From contig JALPQD010000213.1 in assembly GCA_023101885.1 (NCBI GenBank), positions 877,001 through 941,000 on the forward strand: a DNA stretch of 64,000 nt, given 5' to 3'. Below are positions 47,100 to 58,430 of the stretch, in pieces. How positions within the stretch are numbered: position 1 is the stretch's first letter; the number at the start of each line of letters is the position of its first letter. This DNA comes from Typhlomys cinereus. Taxonomy: Eukaryota > Chordata > Mammalia > Rodentia > Platacanthomyidae. A program made the position numbers and the translations under genes. Below the pieces are notes generated by a model. The model had not been told where the DNA came from, did not search any database, and saw only the letters and a list, made by a program, of their open reading frames with translations.

Positions 47100-48900
47100 A
47101 ATTTCTGATACATTTAGAATTGAATCTCATAAATCATACATGGGGAAACTTGGTATGTTTTCATTTATCTATCTAATTGTTTTAAAATCATCATTTAACA
47201 AAAACTTCTGTTTTACTGTTGAATTATAATGGCAACCTTCTGAAAATCAAGTTCCAGGTTTGCAGATGTATTTCTGGATGCAACTGTTTGCTTCTTTGGT
47301 CTGTAAGTCTAGTTTTCCATCAACACGTTACAGTTTTCTTTACGATAACTTTGTAAACTTGGAAACAGAATTTGTGAGCATTACTAAAGTTGCTTTAGTT
47401 ATTCCATGTCATCTTCATGTCCATATTTAAAATAAGCATGCTAAGTTTTTAAGAATTGAAATTAACACTACAGATCAATTTGTGAGGATTTTCCATATTG
47501 ATAGTATTGAGTTTTCCAATCCATCAACTTGTCATATTGGTTTATTTTATGTATGTATTCTGAGTGACTTCTCAGTGTGTTATAGTACTAGCATAGAGAT
47601 CTTACTGGTTTTTTAATTTTGTTGCTATGTATCTTATGGGATTGATTGTGCTTCTATAAATGACAAAATTTATTTTTATCTTGAAGGTATTTGTTGCTTG
47701 TGTCTAAGTATACAAGTGATTTTTAATAATTTTTGTAATCATTTTAGTAATAAAAATGATTTTAATGACTTGTGACTTTGTTCAAGTTAGTTCTTAACTC
47801 CAAAATTTCATTCTGGATTTTTATAGGTTTTCTATGTGAGAAATTATATAAAGTTACATAAAATTAAAAATTTTACTTTCTTCTTTTGTATTCCACACAA
47901 AGTTACGCTTTTACCCTTTCCATGTACTTCTTGGTTTCATTTACTCATGCATCAGGATTGCTAATGCTGGCCCTCTGTTTGCATTTCCTTTGCAATAGTT
48001 TGGTCAGGTTTGGGTACCATAGTAACAACTTCATGAAAATATTTGTTGAGTTTTTCCTCCAGCAGAATGCTGTTTTTTTTCCAATGTAGAACAAAAATTG
48101 AACAGTAGAACCGTTTGCTTGTGATTTCATTTGTGGAATTTTTTTTTAAAGTTAATATACTTTTTTCAGATTCTGTTGAACTGTAATAAATTGCCCCTTT
48201 AGTTAACTTATTGAACTTTTTCATAAAGTTATCACTTTTGTCTCTTCCATTCATTTGTGCTTATAGTGTGTATTGCATTGACATTTAATATAATTATTGA
48301 TACTCTTGGATTTAGTTTACTGTTTCATTATTTTCTGTTTGTTGATGAATTCTTTTTCCTGTTTAAATTTTCTTCTATTTCAGATTTCCGTTTAAATGTT
48401 TCTTTTTAATTTAATAGTTTATCTCTTCTGTATGGATATACAAGAATCCAAGAGAGAACAATGTGTTAGAAACTGAATAGACAGAGGAGATAGAGAAACA
48501 TGTATATTATTTTCTCCTAACTTTTCAAATCAGCTGGGTCAATATTATCATTTAACACACAGAAGCATTGTATCTTGTTTAAGTTGATCTGTCCATCTAC
48601 CTCTGCCCTCTTTTGCACTTTAGTTTTTCTGTTTGCTTTCTAAATACAGGATAAATTCTATTAAAGATAAGGTTAGAAATCTTCTTTGATTTGAATAGTC
48701 CTGTGCATTCTGAAATACTGTTTAGTATTTGTCCTTGTCTCTACCAGTGTGATTTCATTTGTCCTTGTATCTGAGATGCAAGAATAATTCAGGGATCTCA
48801 TGGTTTTCTAATTTCTCCTTCCAAAGTTTCAACTATTCTTCAAATTAACAATAATTGGTCTAATTTTTTCCCTGAATTTGTCTTTGCTTCTCTTGTGAAA
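47100..48900 (-). repeat. Old LINE-1 body fragment, antisense
   Basis: AT-rich sequence whose + strand carries antisense L1 ORF2-region phrases, such as 'cagatcaatttgtgaggatt' and 'gttttccaatccatcaactt' near 47473-47529 and 'aggttttctatgtgagaaat' near 47825. It is heavily diverged with no open ORF2. Boundaries are approximate. Confidence 0.5.
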
Positions 48901-49372
48901 CATATTTGTTGGATTTAATTCTTTATTATGAAAATTTTTTCAATTCATATGTAATTTCTCTTTCTGAAACTTATAATCAACAATTTTACAACAGAAGTTG
49001 AAGCTTTTTTAAATATCACATTCTGAATTTTTTCAATAGTTGTCAGTAATGCAAAATTTTAAAATGTAAATATTAATGTCCCAGGTATCCAATAGACATA
49101 CCTCTGCAGATATTCATTGTACCATTAAAATATCTGATTTCCAAATAATTTTAAACAAAATGGGAACTAGGTAACAACTTTTTAAAAAAGCTATATGTTT
49201 TCCTGTTATAGAAATTGCTGTCTTATAGCCTCCACTTGCTGATATTTTTAGGGGGAAAATTTCAAGAAATTTTGAAAACATACAAAATTACAGGAAAACA
49301 TGTTGTGAGATAGCAAATTAAAAATGTCATTAATGCAAGCCAGATTAATAGACTGGAGAAAATCAACATCAA

Positions 49373-49450
49373 AGAACATGGTATCAAAATATTTAAATTA
49401 TCTCACACTAATGAAAATAATGTAAAGATGTTGGACAGTAAGAGGAAATT
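49373..49450. repeat. 78-bp dispersed direct repeat, copy 1
   Basis: Begins 'agaacatggtatcaaaatat' and ends 'agtaagaggaaatt'. It is identical to 50071-50148 apart from two substitutions, with no indel. The copies are 698 bases apart and their flanks are unrelated. Confidence 0.97.
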
Positions 49451-50070
49451 TTATTAATATATAAATTGGAAAGCAAAAGAAGAAATTCTGTTATTTAGTT
49501 TTTGATTTTCCTGTGTGATTTCTACAAATGAAATCTAAAATGGAAAACAAGATAAATGACTTTGGAGAACAGTCCTTTGATCTAAATGAAAAGTCATGCC
49601 CCACAGAGATATATAAATACACATTCCCAGTTAAATACGTTAAAGTCCAGTTTAGAGGAATAACTTTCTTACATCTGTTCCCTGCTAAAATAGCTGTTGA
49701 GATTTCCTTAGCAGGTTTGAGAAAAGAAATAGTAATGTAAATCTAGATCAAAAGGAATATACAAATGAACTTAAAAATCGTTAAAGATGAGTATAAGAAA
49801 ATTTTAAATAGAATGTGTGTTTTAAATATAAGCAAAAACTCTAAGCAAGATACAGATCATGTTCTGATAGTTATCATTTAAAAGAAAATAGTTTTATCAC
49901 TTCAGTAGATATTCAATAGAAATTCAGTGTTGAAGGCACAAGGAAAACCTTAGCATATTTAAATGTAAGCGAAAGATAAAAATACTGTATCAACTTTAGA
50001 CTGCATTGATAAGCCTGTGATGGACATATTGGAGAGCAGTCATTTGAGTGGGAAACTCTGGAGGCCTGGC

Positions 50071-50148
50071 AGAACATGGTATCAAAATATTTAAATTATC
50101 CCACATTAATGAAAATAATGTAAAGATGTTGGACAGTAAGAGGAAATT
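50071..50148. repeat. 78-bp dispersed direct repeat, copy 2
   Basis: Second copy of 49373-49450. It is preceded by 'ctctggaggcctggc' and followed by 'atttcagatagg', neither of which occurs at copy 1. Confidence 0.97.
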
Positions 50149-50436
50149 ATTTCAGATAGGAGCAGGGTATTATTTCAGATAAAAGGAATCTTATTCATTT
50201 ATTATGTAATCAGGAGGATATTGAATAAATAGTTTCATATTTAACAAGATTTTAATAAATACAAATGGAAATATTCTTTACACATTTGATGGGAATTGTG
50301 TATTTTCTAAAAATGCCTAAGGGATCCTCAATTGCAGCATGCATGATGTTTAAGTCAAAGGTGGATTTAAGAATGTGAGGGGTAGAAAAAGGAGAGTTGA
50401 TATGGAGACCAACTATTAATGTGTTCTACATCTTTA

Positions 50437-51045
50437 TTTTTTTAATATATTTTTTATTATTTCCGCTCATACAAACCTAATAGGTAGACCAGTTCCCTCC
50501 CTCCCTCCTCCTCCCCCCGAACCCCCTGCTCCCCCTCCTCTCCCTCCCCATCCCCCAGTGCATCCCCCCCAATTCCCAGAGAGTCCTTCATTGTGTATGC
50601 CTAACTCTCCTCTGGGTCTTCCTCTCCGATGATGTACAAGGACCCAGTGGCATTTCCCTGAACCCTTTCTCGTGTTCCCCCTAAGCATAGGAACACTACT
50701 GTGGCTGTCAATCCCTTGCCTCCAAGGATCCCAGTGCCTTTAGCTGATGCTAGACTTTGTGAGGTCAATAGTGTGTTGGACATTACGCAGGGCATGCAAA
50801 GTCCTATTATGATTGCTTCGGCCCTAACTTGTGTGGAGTATCTTGCATATCATTGCTCCTCCCATCCTTGTGCTCTTACACTCTTACCGCCCCCTCTTCA
50901 GCAAATGTCCCTGAGCTTCAGGATGGGGAGAGACTAGGCTGGTCTAGTTCTAGGTGGTTGATATAGAGTTTCTGAAGTTCTGGATTGTGGTTTGTTGATT
51001 TTCTTTTGCAGTTTTGCTGCTCCTGCAATGCCCTTCACTCCATCC
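50437..51045 (-). mobile_element. LINE-1 3' UTR, antisense, 5'-truncated
   Basis: A T-rich tract and 'ttccgctcatacaaacctaa' (50461-50480) are followed by the C-rich tract and 3' UTR sequence in the same order as 19117-19685. It extends slightly further 5' than that copy, through 'gctgctcctgcaatgccc' near 51016. The left boundary in L1 terms is uncertain, since I saw no clean target duplication. A minus-strand frame at 50601-50795 corresponds to that of the other copies but stops earlier. Confidence 0.75.
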
Positions 51046-51156
51046 TGATGGGCACTGTATGTCACCCCCTGGTCAGAGACAAAAAGCTGTTAAACTGGAG
51101 TCTTGTTATAATAGCACATTCAAGGGTAGATGTAATAAAAGTAGGAAACCTTTAGA

Positions 51157-51217
51157 ATGGAAGGAAGGAAGGAAGGAAGGTAGGAAGGAGAAAGGAAGAA
51201 GGAAGGAAGGAAGGAAG
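51157..51217. repeat. (GGAA)n microsatellite
   Basis: Imperfect GGAA/GAAA tetranucleotide run. Confidence 0.92.
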
Positions 51218-52542
51218 TGTGTTAAGTCTTCATGCTCTGAGAGGTGGTTGTTAAATAGTTTGTTTTCAAAAATTTTGCGATCTTAGAATATTTAGTAATA
51301 CAGAACACTACATGTGGAAAAAGGTGTCAAAGAAAACTGTGTGCGATCTAGAAATGAACCCAATGATCAGAATGTTAAAATAACAAAAAATTTAACCAAT
51401 AAATACTTAAGGTATGCAAAGCTTTTTTGTATTAGTTAATACAGTGCATGGAATATTGAAGGATTCTTTTAACTCACTGAAAGGGGTTTCTCTAAGAAAT
51501 CCAAGGTTGCTCCAATTTGCAGTATTTCAAATAAAATACATCATATTAATAACATAAAAATGAGAAGATCCTCCTTTTAGCTCTAAAAGATACCAGCAGA
51601 ATAGTTGATCAGTCACCATTCTCTCCTAGATTAAAAATAATCATGAAATAAAGTCTTTATTAGAATTGATGGAAATATTCTTTTAAAAAATGTTTTCATT
51701 TAGCTTGGAGCAGGTGCAAAAGCATGCTTTTAAAGCACTTTGAAGAGATCAAGCGTGATAATGTGAACATCTCTATATGAATTTTCTAGTATTAAAAGGA
51801 ATGTTTTGTGTGTGTATTCTTAATATGATATGATTGAGATAGCTGCGACTAAAAGCCAACACCATGCTTAATGGTAGAAAAATGGAACCTTGGAATAATT
51901 TCCATTAAAGTCAGGAATTAGACAATAAGATCTCTCCCAACAGCTTTATTTACATTGCTTGATAAGAGTAATGAAATTCATTGAGAAAAACTAAGTTGCC
52001 AACATTAGAAAAGAGAAAACAGAAGAGTTTTTTTTATTTGTAGTTCAAGAGACTATTGTCTTAGATACTCCTGATTGAAACAACAATTTGAAACAACAGT
52101 TAATTCACTAAGGTTGCTTATCTCAAAAGGAATATATTTATCATTTTCTTTTACATGCAAGTTATTTTTTAAAAAATAATGGATTAAATGATCCTGTTTA
52201 CATAGCAACAAAAAGTAAAAAAAATGGAGAATGGTTGTAGAAACGAAGTCTTAAAATGTTAGAAAAAGATTTCAACAAAAAAGTAATATTGCTTATGGAA
52301 AAGGAAGTTTCTACCTCTCAGATGCAGTCATAACCTTCTCTAAGTTTCTATTTCAGTAGGTGATTGTCAGCAGTCAGGTGACAGTTGATGCTGAGCAATC
52401 TTCATTTAGAGTATGTGTGAGTCCACAAGGAAAGTGAGGGTTTAGTTTGCAAGTAATTCGCTCAAGACTGCAGTCCTACCTCCTGTTGTAAGCATCTGGA
52501 ATTCCTCTCTCATTTATCCTAATTAGCAAGTTCTTGGATGGT

Positions 52543-53040
52543 TGTATTAGGTGCTCTTCTCTGTTGCTGTGAGACACCTCTCAAAGTTAAGCAACTTAAG
52601 AGAGAAACAGATTTATTTAGCTTATCATTTCAAAGGTGGAGATACTGTCCTTCATGGAAGAAGATGTACGGCTGACTGGCAGATTCCAGAGGCAGTTTAA
52701 GTAACACTCCTCATGGAGGCTGAGAACTGCAAACTTTCAGAGAAAGTCTTCTGCCATTTAGCTTATCATTTCAAAGGTGGAGATACTGTCCTTCATGGAA
52801 GAAGACATACAGCTGACTGGCAGATTCTAGAGGCAGTTTAAGTAACACTCCTCATGGAGGCTGAGAACTGCAAACTTTCAGAGAAAGTCTTCTGCCATGA
52901 GTAGGGTGGGGCTGATCAACCTCAAGTCCCACTCCTGTGACTGCCTTCCTCCACCTTTTAAGGTGCCATGACCTTTCCAAACAACTGGTGATTCAAGCAC
53001 ATGAGCCAGTGGGGGAGGACTCACATTTCAAATCATGACA
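52543..53040 (-). mobile_element. MaLR 3' LTR, enlarged by an internal duplication
   Basis: It is 498 bases against 380 for its partner LTR. Most of the difference is the 141-bp tandem duplication at 52616-52897. Confidence 0.65.
52616..52897. repeat. 141-bp tandem duplication inside the LTR
   Basis: 52616-52756 and 52757-52897 are near-identical, with about four substitutions around 'gatgtacggctg/gacatacagctg' and 'attcc/attct'. The unit starts 'tttagcttatcatttcaaag' and ends 'cttctgcca'. The partner LTR has a single copy. Confidence 0.95.
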
Positions 53041-53854
53041 TTTTACACCTGGTCTCCACAGGCTCATTGTCCTTTCATTATGCAAACTCTACTCAGTCCA
53101 ATTTTAAAAGTTCCATAGACTATATCAGTAGCCCCACACCCCCCAAACATTCAAAGTCCAAAGCTTCCTGTAAAATCAAAAGACAAGTTACATACTTCCA
53201 CCATACAATGGCATAGAGTAAACATTCCCATCCCAAAAGATAGGAATGGGGGCATATACAGGAAAGGTTGGTTCATAACAAGACCAAAAACCTGTAGGAT
53301 AAACTCCAAATCCTGAAGCTCCATGTCCAATAGATAAGCCTCTTATTGAAATTATTGCATTTGCAAATGGCCTCACTTCTACCCCTCCAGTGCAGCTGCC
53401 CATATGACACATCATTCTCTTGGGCTAGTTGTTCTCACAATGTGTAGCTTTCCTTGACAGATGTCCCCCATTGCTCTGGCATCTTGAACATCTTCACTTT
53501 TCAATGGAAAACCAGGATATAACTACATAGCACAAAATGTCCTTTTTGGGCCTTTAAATTGCAGGCTTCCTGACACATATGGCCTGGGTTCTGCCATTTT
53601 CTGAAACCTTAGAGGAGGGATCCACGACCTCCTCCCTCCTGCATCCTTGATACCTCTAAAACCAGGACAATGTGGACAACATTGCCAAGTTCTGCTATAT
53701 TCTTTAGGAGAAGATTGCCCTCTTGAATCAAAGCTTATTCAGCTTTTTGTTGCTGACAGTCAGAATTTCTCTTGGGCCCTTGCTTTAGAGGAGTAGGCAA
53801 TATCTTTGGAACTATGACTTTCAACTTTTCCCTTACAAAAGACTTTGCTTTCTT

Positions 53855-54146
53855 GGGGCTGGACAGGTGGCTCAGGGGTTAAGCCTCTGCCTTGCAGGTT
53901 GTAGGTCCTGAGTTTGGATACTAGACCCCATGTATAGATGCCGGGTGGAAGTGAGGGTGGCCTGCATTTCTGGTCGGAGTCTGTGAATCCCAGGGCAGAA
54001 TAAATAAGGAGGAGGTGGAGGCAGTCCATGGTGGTTCCCGAATTCACCCGTGGTTCTACACACACACACTCACACACACACACATACACATATACACACA
54101 TGTGCACACACGCACAATTGAATAAATAATAAAAAAAATTTAAGAA
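53855..54146 (+). mobile_element. B4-like SINE inside the MaLR internal region
   Basis: The head 'ggggctggacaggtggctca' is at 53855, followed by box B 'ggtcctgagtttggatacta' and the same body as 11020-11309, then a (CA)n and A-rich tail. The direct repeat 'tttgctttctt' flanks it at 53844-53854 and 54147-54157. Confidence 0.85.
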
Positions 54147-54921
54147 TTTGCTTTCTTATGGATGGGACTCTTCCTAAGGAATTTGCCCTCAGAACATGGT
54201 CTCTTCTATTATCCAAATTAAGAGCAGGCTTTGATTCTCTAATGGAGCTCATCACTTTAACAATAGTCACCATTTTACTCTCTACCTCTTCCTGGTTCAA
54301 GTCTTTTAATTTTGCCATTGTAATTTTCATCAGATCTCACAGTTTTCATCTCCTTCTGCTTGATTCTTTTGCTCTTTTTTGGTCATAACTCTGAATAAAA
54401 GTGCTAAAAGGTAGCCATGCCACACAGTCAAGACTACATTTCCTTCAAATTTCCTATGCCAAGCACTTAAATTTAACTTCAGGCACATCTTCAGGATGAG
54501 GACAAAATTTGATCAAACTCTTGGCCAATACATGACTCCATTTGCTCCTGGATAAGTTCTTTAACACATTCTCTGCTCCCTCTGTCCCATCTCAAACTAG
54601 ACTTCTAATGCCCTTGTGTCTCACAGCTTTAGTCTCTTTTAGGCTCTTAGTAATATGGCCCTTTGGCCCTGTCTCCAAGATGCAATGTCCCAAAGTTATT
54701 CATATTTCTCCCAATAAGCAGTTCCAAAGACACACTAGCCACATCTCAGCAATAGCCATACTGCAGGTTACTAATTTCTTTCATCTTCACAAACAACAAC
54801 TTGTACACACAGCAACATCTCACTGCTCTGGTACCAATTTCTCTCAACTTAAATCATTTCTTGTTGGTGTTCCAGATGCTCTTACTCCCCCAGCAATACC
54901 CCACTTCTTGGTAACAATTTC

Positions 54922-55301
54922 TGCATCAGTTACTCTTCTCTGTTGCCACTGAGACACCTCTTAAAGTCAAGCCACTTAAGGGAGAAAGGCCGATTTATTC
55001 AGTTTATGGTTCCAGAGGGGAGATACAGTCCTTCATGGCAGAAAAGGCATGGCTGGCTGGCAGAAGCTGGAGGTGGTGCAAGTCACATCCATCATGGAGG
55101 CTGAGGACCCCATTGAATATTATATCAGAATGAATATCTGAAGTAGGGTGTGGCTAATCAATCTCAAGTTCCACCCCCCGTGACTACCGATTTTCCCCCA
55201 GCAAGGCTCGATCTATTAAAGAGGCCATGACCTTGACCTCCTCAAGCAAAGATTCAAATACATGAGCCTGTGGAGGACAACTCCCATTTCAAATCATGAA
55301 A
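54922..55301 (-). mobile_element. MaLR 5' LTR
   Basis: The right-hand LTR, which is 5' in the element's own orientation. The complement carries an AATAAA signal ('ctgaataaatcgg', near 54990-55002). It lacks the 141-bp duplication of the partner. Confidence 0.65.
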
Positions 55302-55867
55302 TGTGAAGCTCTTGGCTTCCTTCATTCTCTGAAATCTTGGAGGAGTAACTTCTGTAGGGCAGGCGTTGGCTTTCAAACCTCAGACTATCATTGCCTTTCC
55401 ATAGCAAGGGGCACAGACTCCAGAGACAGTTAGAAATCAGGCAGGTAGGTAGCATTTTTCTAATCTGAGGTCATCAGTCACAGCCAGTCATTTCCTGAGC
55501 CCCTCCTACAATATCAGAATCCACACATTGTTAAGTTTCTTAGAATGAATTGAAACATGAGACTTGTATCTGAAACACTCATATTTTTAAATATTGGCAG
55601 GTAATTTAAAAAATAATAAGCTAGTTTTTCCAGTTCAAACAATTTTTATTGGTAGAGAGATTTGACCCATACTCTTAATGACCTCGGACTTTTTCATACT
55701 GTTTTTTTTTTTTCTAGCTTTTGAGATGTAAATATTTAGAGGAAAAAATATTTAATGAGGCCTGTGGAACAATAGATTTTCTAGGTGCTTGGCCTCTGTC
55801 AGTGTGTGTAACTGGCAAAAGCGTTCTTTATTCTCATGCTATTGCCATTTCTAACTGATGTACTCAT

Positions 55868-55869
<2 letters not shown>

Positions 55870-55909
<40 letters not shown>
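55870..55909. repeat. Mctp2: (CA)n microsatellite, 93 bases before an exon
   Basis: About 20 uninterrupted CA units ending 93 bases upstream of the exon at 56003. CA repeats near acceptors can affect splicing through hnRNP L, but whether this one does is not shown. Confidence 0.95.
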
Positions 55910-55911
<2 letters not shown>

Positions 55912-56002
55912 CTGTGTCTTTATCTTGTTGAAGTCAATGATTAGGAATGTAAAATTTCCTGGTGTTTTATTCAAATCCATAGGGTTGTATGTTACCCCTC
56001 AG

Positions 56003-56125
56003 GTATTTTTGGTCACTGTCTGGAATTTTGAGCTCTACATGATCCCCCTGGTGCTCTTGCTGCTGTTCATCTACAACTTCCTCAGGCCCATGAAAGGGAA
56101 GACCGGCAGCTCCCACGACAGCCAG
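56003..56125 (+). CDS. Mctp2: MCTP2 exon: first transmembrane segment
   Basis: The exon is 123 bp (41 codons), phase 0 at both ends, with acceptor CCCCTCAG ending at 56002 and donor GTAAGC at 56126. It reads [20 protein letters not shown], then [21 protein letters not shown]. The block [26 protein letters not shown] is the first hydrophobic membrane region, interrupted in its middle by the polar NFE as in both MCTP paralogues. It is followed at once by basic RPMKGK, which favours a cytosolic position after the membrane. The first residues of the membrane segment (STVAFV) are in the exon at 21820-21939. Skipping this exon would keep the frame but remove the anchor. Confidence 0.97.
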
Positions 56126-57383
56126 GTAAGCAGACACAGAATTCTCCCCATGTCCTGGTAAATGGTAGGTTTTCAGTGATTGTTCATGATCCAATCATGG
56201 CCCATATCTATTTTTTGTGTGATATGGGGAGAACATTGCACATACACACAGTTTTCAGAGCTAGTCTTTAACCAGTGCCACCTATAATGTTCCTTTCGAT
56301 TTGTCTTGGGTTTTCAAGTACCAACCTATGTTCGCAGTGTGAGAGGAGCCTTCTGGTTTATGGTGGTCATTTTTATCATATCATGGAAATATTCTTGTCA
56401 GTAGATGTGCCTGTGTGGTTTCTCATATAGTTCCTGTGAGTGACATCAACCACAGGGACTAAAAACCTTTGAGGATTCATGAGTCCTTTCATACAAGATT
56501 CTAATTCAAAGTTCATGAGGATTTTTATAGATTAATGAGTTACCAATCTGGTGACTTGGACCCCTCAGACATTTTGTGAGGTGTAGAAGAGGGTCCTGGT
56601 CACTATAGTCACTTTCAAACCATATTATTGATATTTTTTTTTCTTAACTGGTGAAGCAATCATGAGCAACAGGTCTCGCCTTTGCAAGGTTTAGCCAAAA
56701 TTGTTCACATTGAATGCAGACCCTGGGAAAGTATTCCTTCCCAGCTACTGAATCCCCGTAATTGTCACAATGGATGCTTACTTTTAGACACTGCAATTAT
56801 ATGATTAGAATTTTTACCTATTAAATAGCCACAAATCCTCCACTGATCCGATCCAGCCCATTAGCAACACAACTGGAGTACTGGCACCTGCTCTGAAGCC
56901 AGACACCTGCTAGTCAAGCTCAGAACCTTGGGTTTCCTTCCCTTACCTGATCCTCCCAACCCCAGAGTCCGAAATAAAAATAACACCATAAAGAAATCTG
57001 CAACTTGCTCTTACAAATGGTTTGCTTTAAACCAACGCGTTTTCTACTTTCTAAGGTTTCAGTAATTGTCTCAAAGAAAAGAGTGATCATTATAACCATG
57101 AGTTTGCTATTCTCAGCCATAACATAGTGGTTGGTTCATTTGTGAAAGTAGGAATAAAACTGTTTACAGAAAGTACGTATATTTTGGAAGCTGGATGCTT
57201 CAAAGAAAACTTGCCTAATGGCTTTATTTGGCGCTAACAGTTTTATGTAGATTACACATATTGTTTATCGTCTTTCCACAGTTCAGTGTCCCTGAACTTT
57301 AAAACTGATTTTTTTTAGAAGAGGCTATATTAAAATCAAAGAGCATAATGATGTTTCAGTTGGATAAGAAAACTCACATGTAC

Positions 57384-57443
<60 letters not shown>

Positions 57444-57507
57444 ATTTCATCTGCAATGGATAAGCTGAGAGAATACTTTTCTAATGAGCTATGGTGTTTC
57501 CTTTCAG
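56126..57507 (+). other. Mctp2: Mctp2 intron, 1.4 kb
   Basis: Phase 0 intron with donor GTAAGC and acceptor CTTTCAG. It holds a (TG)n tract at 57384-57442, 66 bases before the acceptor, and otherwise unique-looking sequence. Confidence 0.9.
57384..57442. repeat. Mctp2: (TG)n microsatellite before a small exon
   Basis: About 29 TG units with one TATA interruption near 57410. Confidence 0.95.
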
Positions 57508-57549
57508 GAGGACACTGACATAGATGAGGATGAGGATGAGGAAGACAAG
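57508..57549 (+). CDS. Mctp2: MCTP2 small exon: acidic stretch after transmembrane segment 1
   Basis: A 42-bp exon (14 codons), phase 0 at both ends, with acceptor CTTTCAG ending at 57507 and donor GTGAGT at 57550. It encodes EDTDIDEDEDEEDK, in which 11 of 14 residues are Asp or Glu. Together with SHDSQ of the previous exon it forms the acidic loop that follows membrane segment 1 in MCTP2 and leads to the second membrane region. The DNA is a short imperfect tandem of GATGAG, so length differences among species would be unsurprising. Its small size and neutral phase make alternative inclusion possible, but this is not shown. The next exon, which would encode the region before membrane segment 2, is not found in the remaining 6.4 kb. 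Confidence 0.94.
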
Positions 57550-58257
57550 GTGAGTGTGCTCCCTTAGGAGGTTGCTATCAGCTGAAGTGTGCTACCTGCC
57601 TCCAGGTTGTGTCTGTTTTGATTTTTTTTAATATGACTGAGTGAATAGTATAGTAACACTAATTAAAAAAATCTGTAGTTACTTTAAGTGAAACAGCTGC
57701 AGTATTCACTGACCTCTTTAATATAAGTAGCAAGTGCCCTTCCTGACTTATAGGGATTTTTTTTTACATTGGCAAATAACTTGTTTTGTGCATAGTATGA
57801 TACTCGAGCCCTTCCTAAGATTTTTAAAAATAAGTTTGAAGGGGTGTGAACCCCTGGTAATAACTGAATTTCTCTGAGTCATACTGATAGGTCATTTGCT
57901 GGATGCAAGCCAAGGCTGTGTTTTCCTCTGTGCAGATAAAAGGTATCCTGGGAAGTCAAGAGTAAATCAAGGGAAATTGCTGCTCCTTTAGGTTCATGTC
58001 TGCACTGTGGGGTGGTCACCCACTTCCGAGCCTGTCACTTTCCCAGCTGTTGCTGGCAACATTTTCAGCTATATGTCTGTGTGCATCTGTCTTTTTCCTT
58101 CTCCTGGGAGAATCTCTCAAAAAAATCTGCTGCTGGTATTGTCATTACACTTCAGATAAACCTTCTGGAACAAATGAAAAAAAAAAAGCACCAAATAAAA
58201 TGCTCCAAGTTGGCTGAAACCTGGATTTTTGCAGTGAGAGTATAGATTTTGAGTCCT

Positions 58258-58430
58258 CTAAAAGTCATGGGAATATACAGTGAGTTGACTTCCAGTCCCA
58301 TGAAACCTATCAGTGTATATGCCTGGGAGTGGACTTCAAGGCCCCTCAAAGTTATGAATATACAAGGCTAATGAGTGTGCTGAACCCCTCCACTGAATGA
58401 AACCTGTGGGTATACATGGCTATTTATCCA
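58258..58430. repeat. Degenerate tandem array, unit about 43 bp
   Basis: A 'gaatatacag/gtgtatatgc/gaatatacaa/gggtatacat' motif recurs at about 58271, 58313, 58356 and 58408. A 'gacttc..g.cccctc'-like segment lies between some copies. Identity is low. Confidence 0.45.

Larger units (their letters stand above)
52543..55301 (-). mobile_element. Nearly complete ERVL-MaLR element
   Basis: Two related LTRs (52543-53040 and 54922-55301) flank about 1.9 kb of internal sequence, all read on the minus strand. Both LTRs show on the + strand 'tctctgttgc..tgagacacctct' at the left and an 'acatgagcc.gtgg' then 'catttcaaatcatga' series at the right. Internal landmarks fit MaLR internal regions: a 'ggtaccaatttct' repeat near the 5' LTR and 'caaaagacaagttacatact' then 'ccaccatacaatggcata' near 53176-53214. 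Without the nested SINE the internal part is about 1.6 kb, the usual MaLR size. It is noncoding, as MaLRs generally are. I saw no matching target duplication. Confidence 0.65.
21940..56002 (+). other. Mctp2: Mctp2 intron, 34.1 kb, interrupting transmembrane segment 1
   Basis: Phase 0 intron with donor GTAAGA and acceptor CCCCTCAG ending at 56002. I recognise no exon in it. 22210-25285 and 27340-29000 show no recognisable element. 25290-27331 has a URR1 and a SINE with a nested L1. 29900-36650 is repeat-poor. 36690-40260 has SINEs and an L1 end. 40260-43040 is mostly unclassified AT-rich sequence, with a possible old L1 piece near 41780-41960. 43040-55301 is dense in LTR, L1, SINE and simple repeats. 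Confidence 0.9.

Noticed and set aside
53188..53415. Minus-strand frame of 75 codons
   Set aside because: It lies in the MaLR internal region, which is normally noncoding, and no gag-like motif is apparent.
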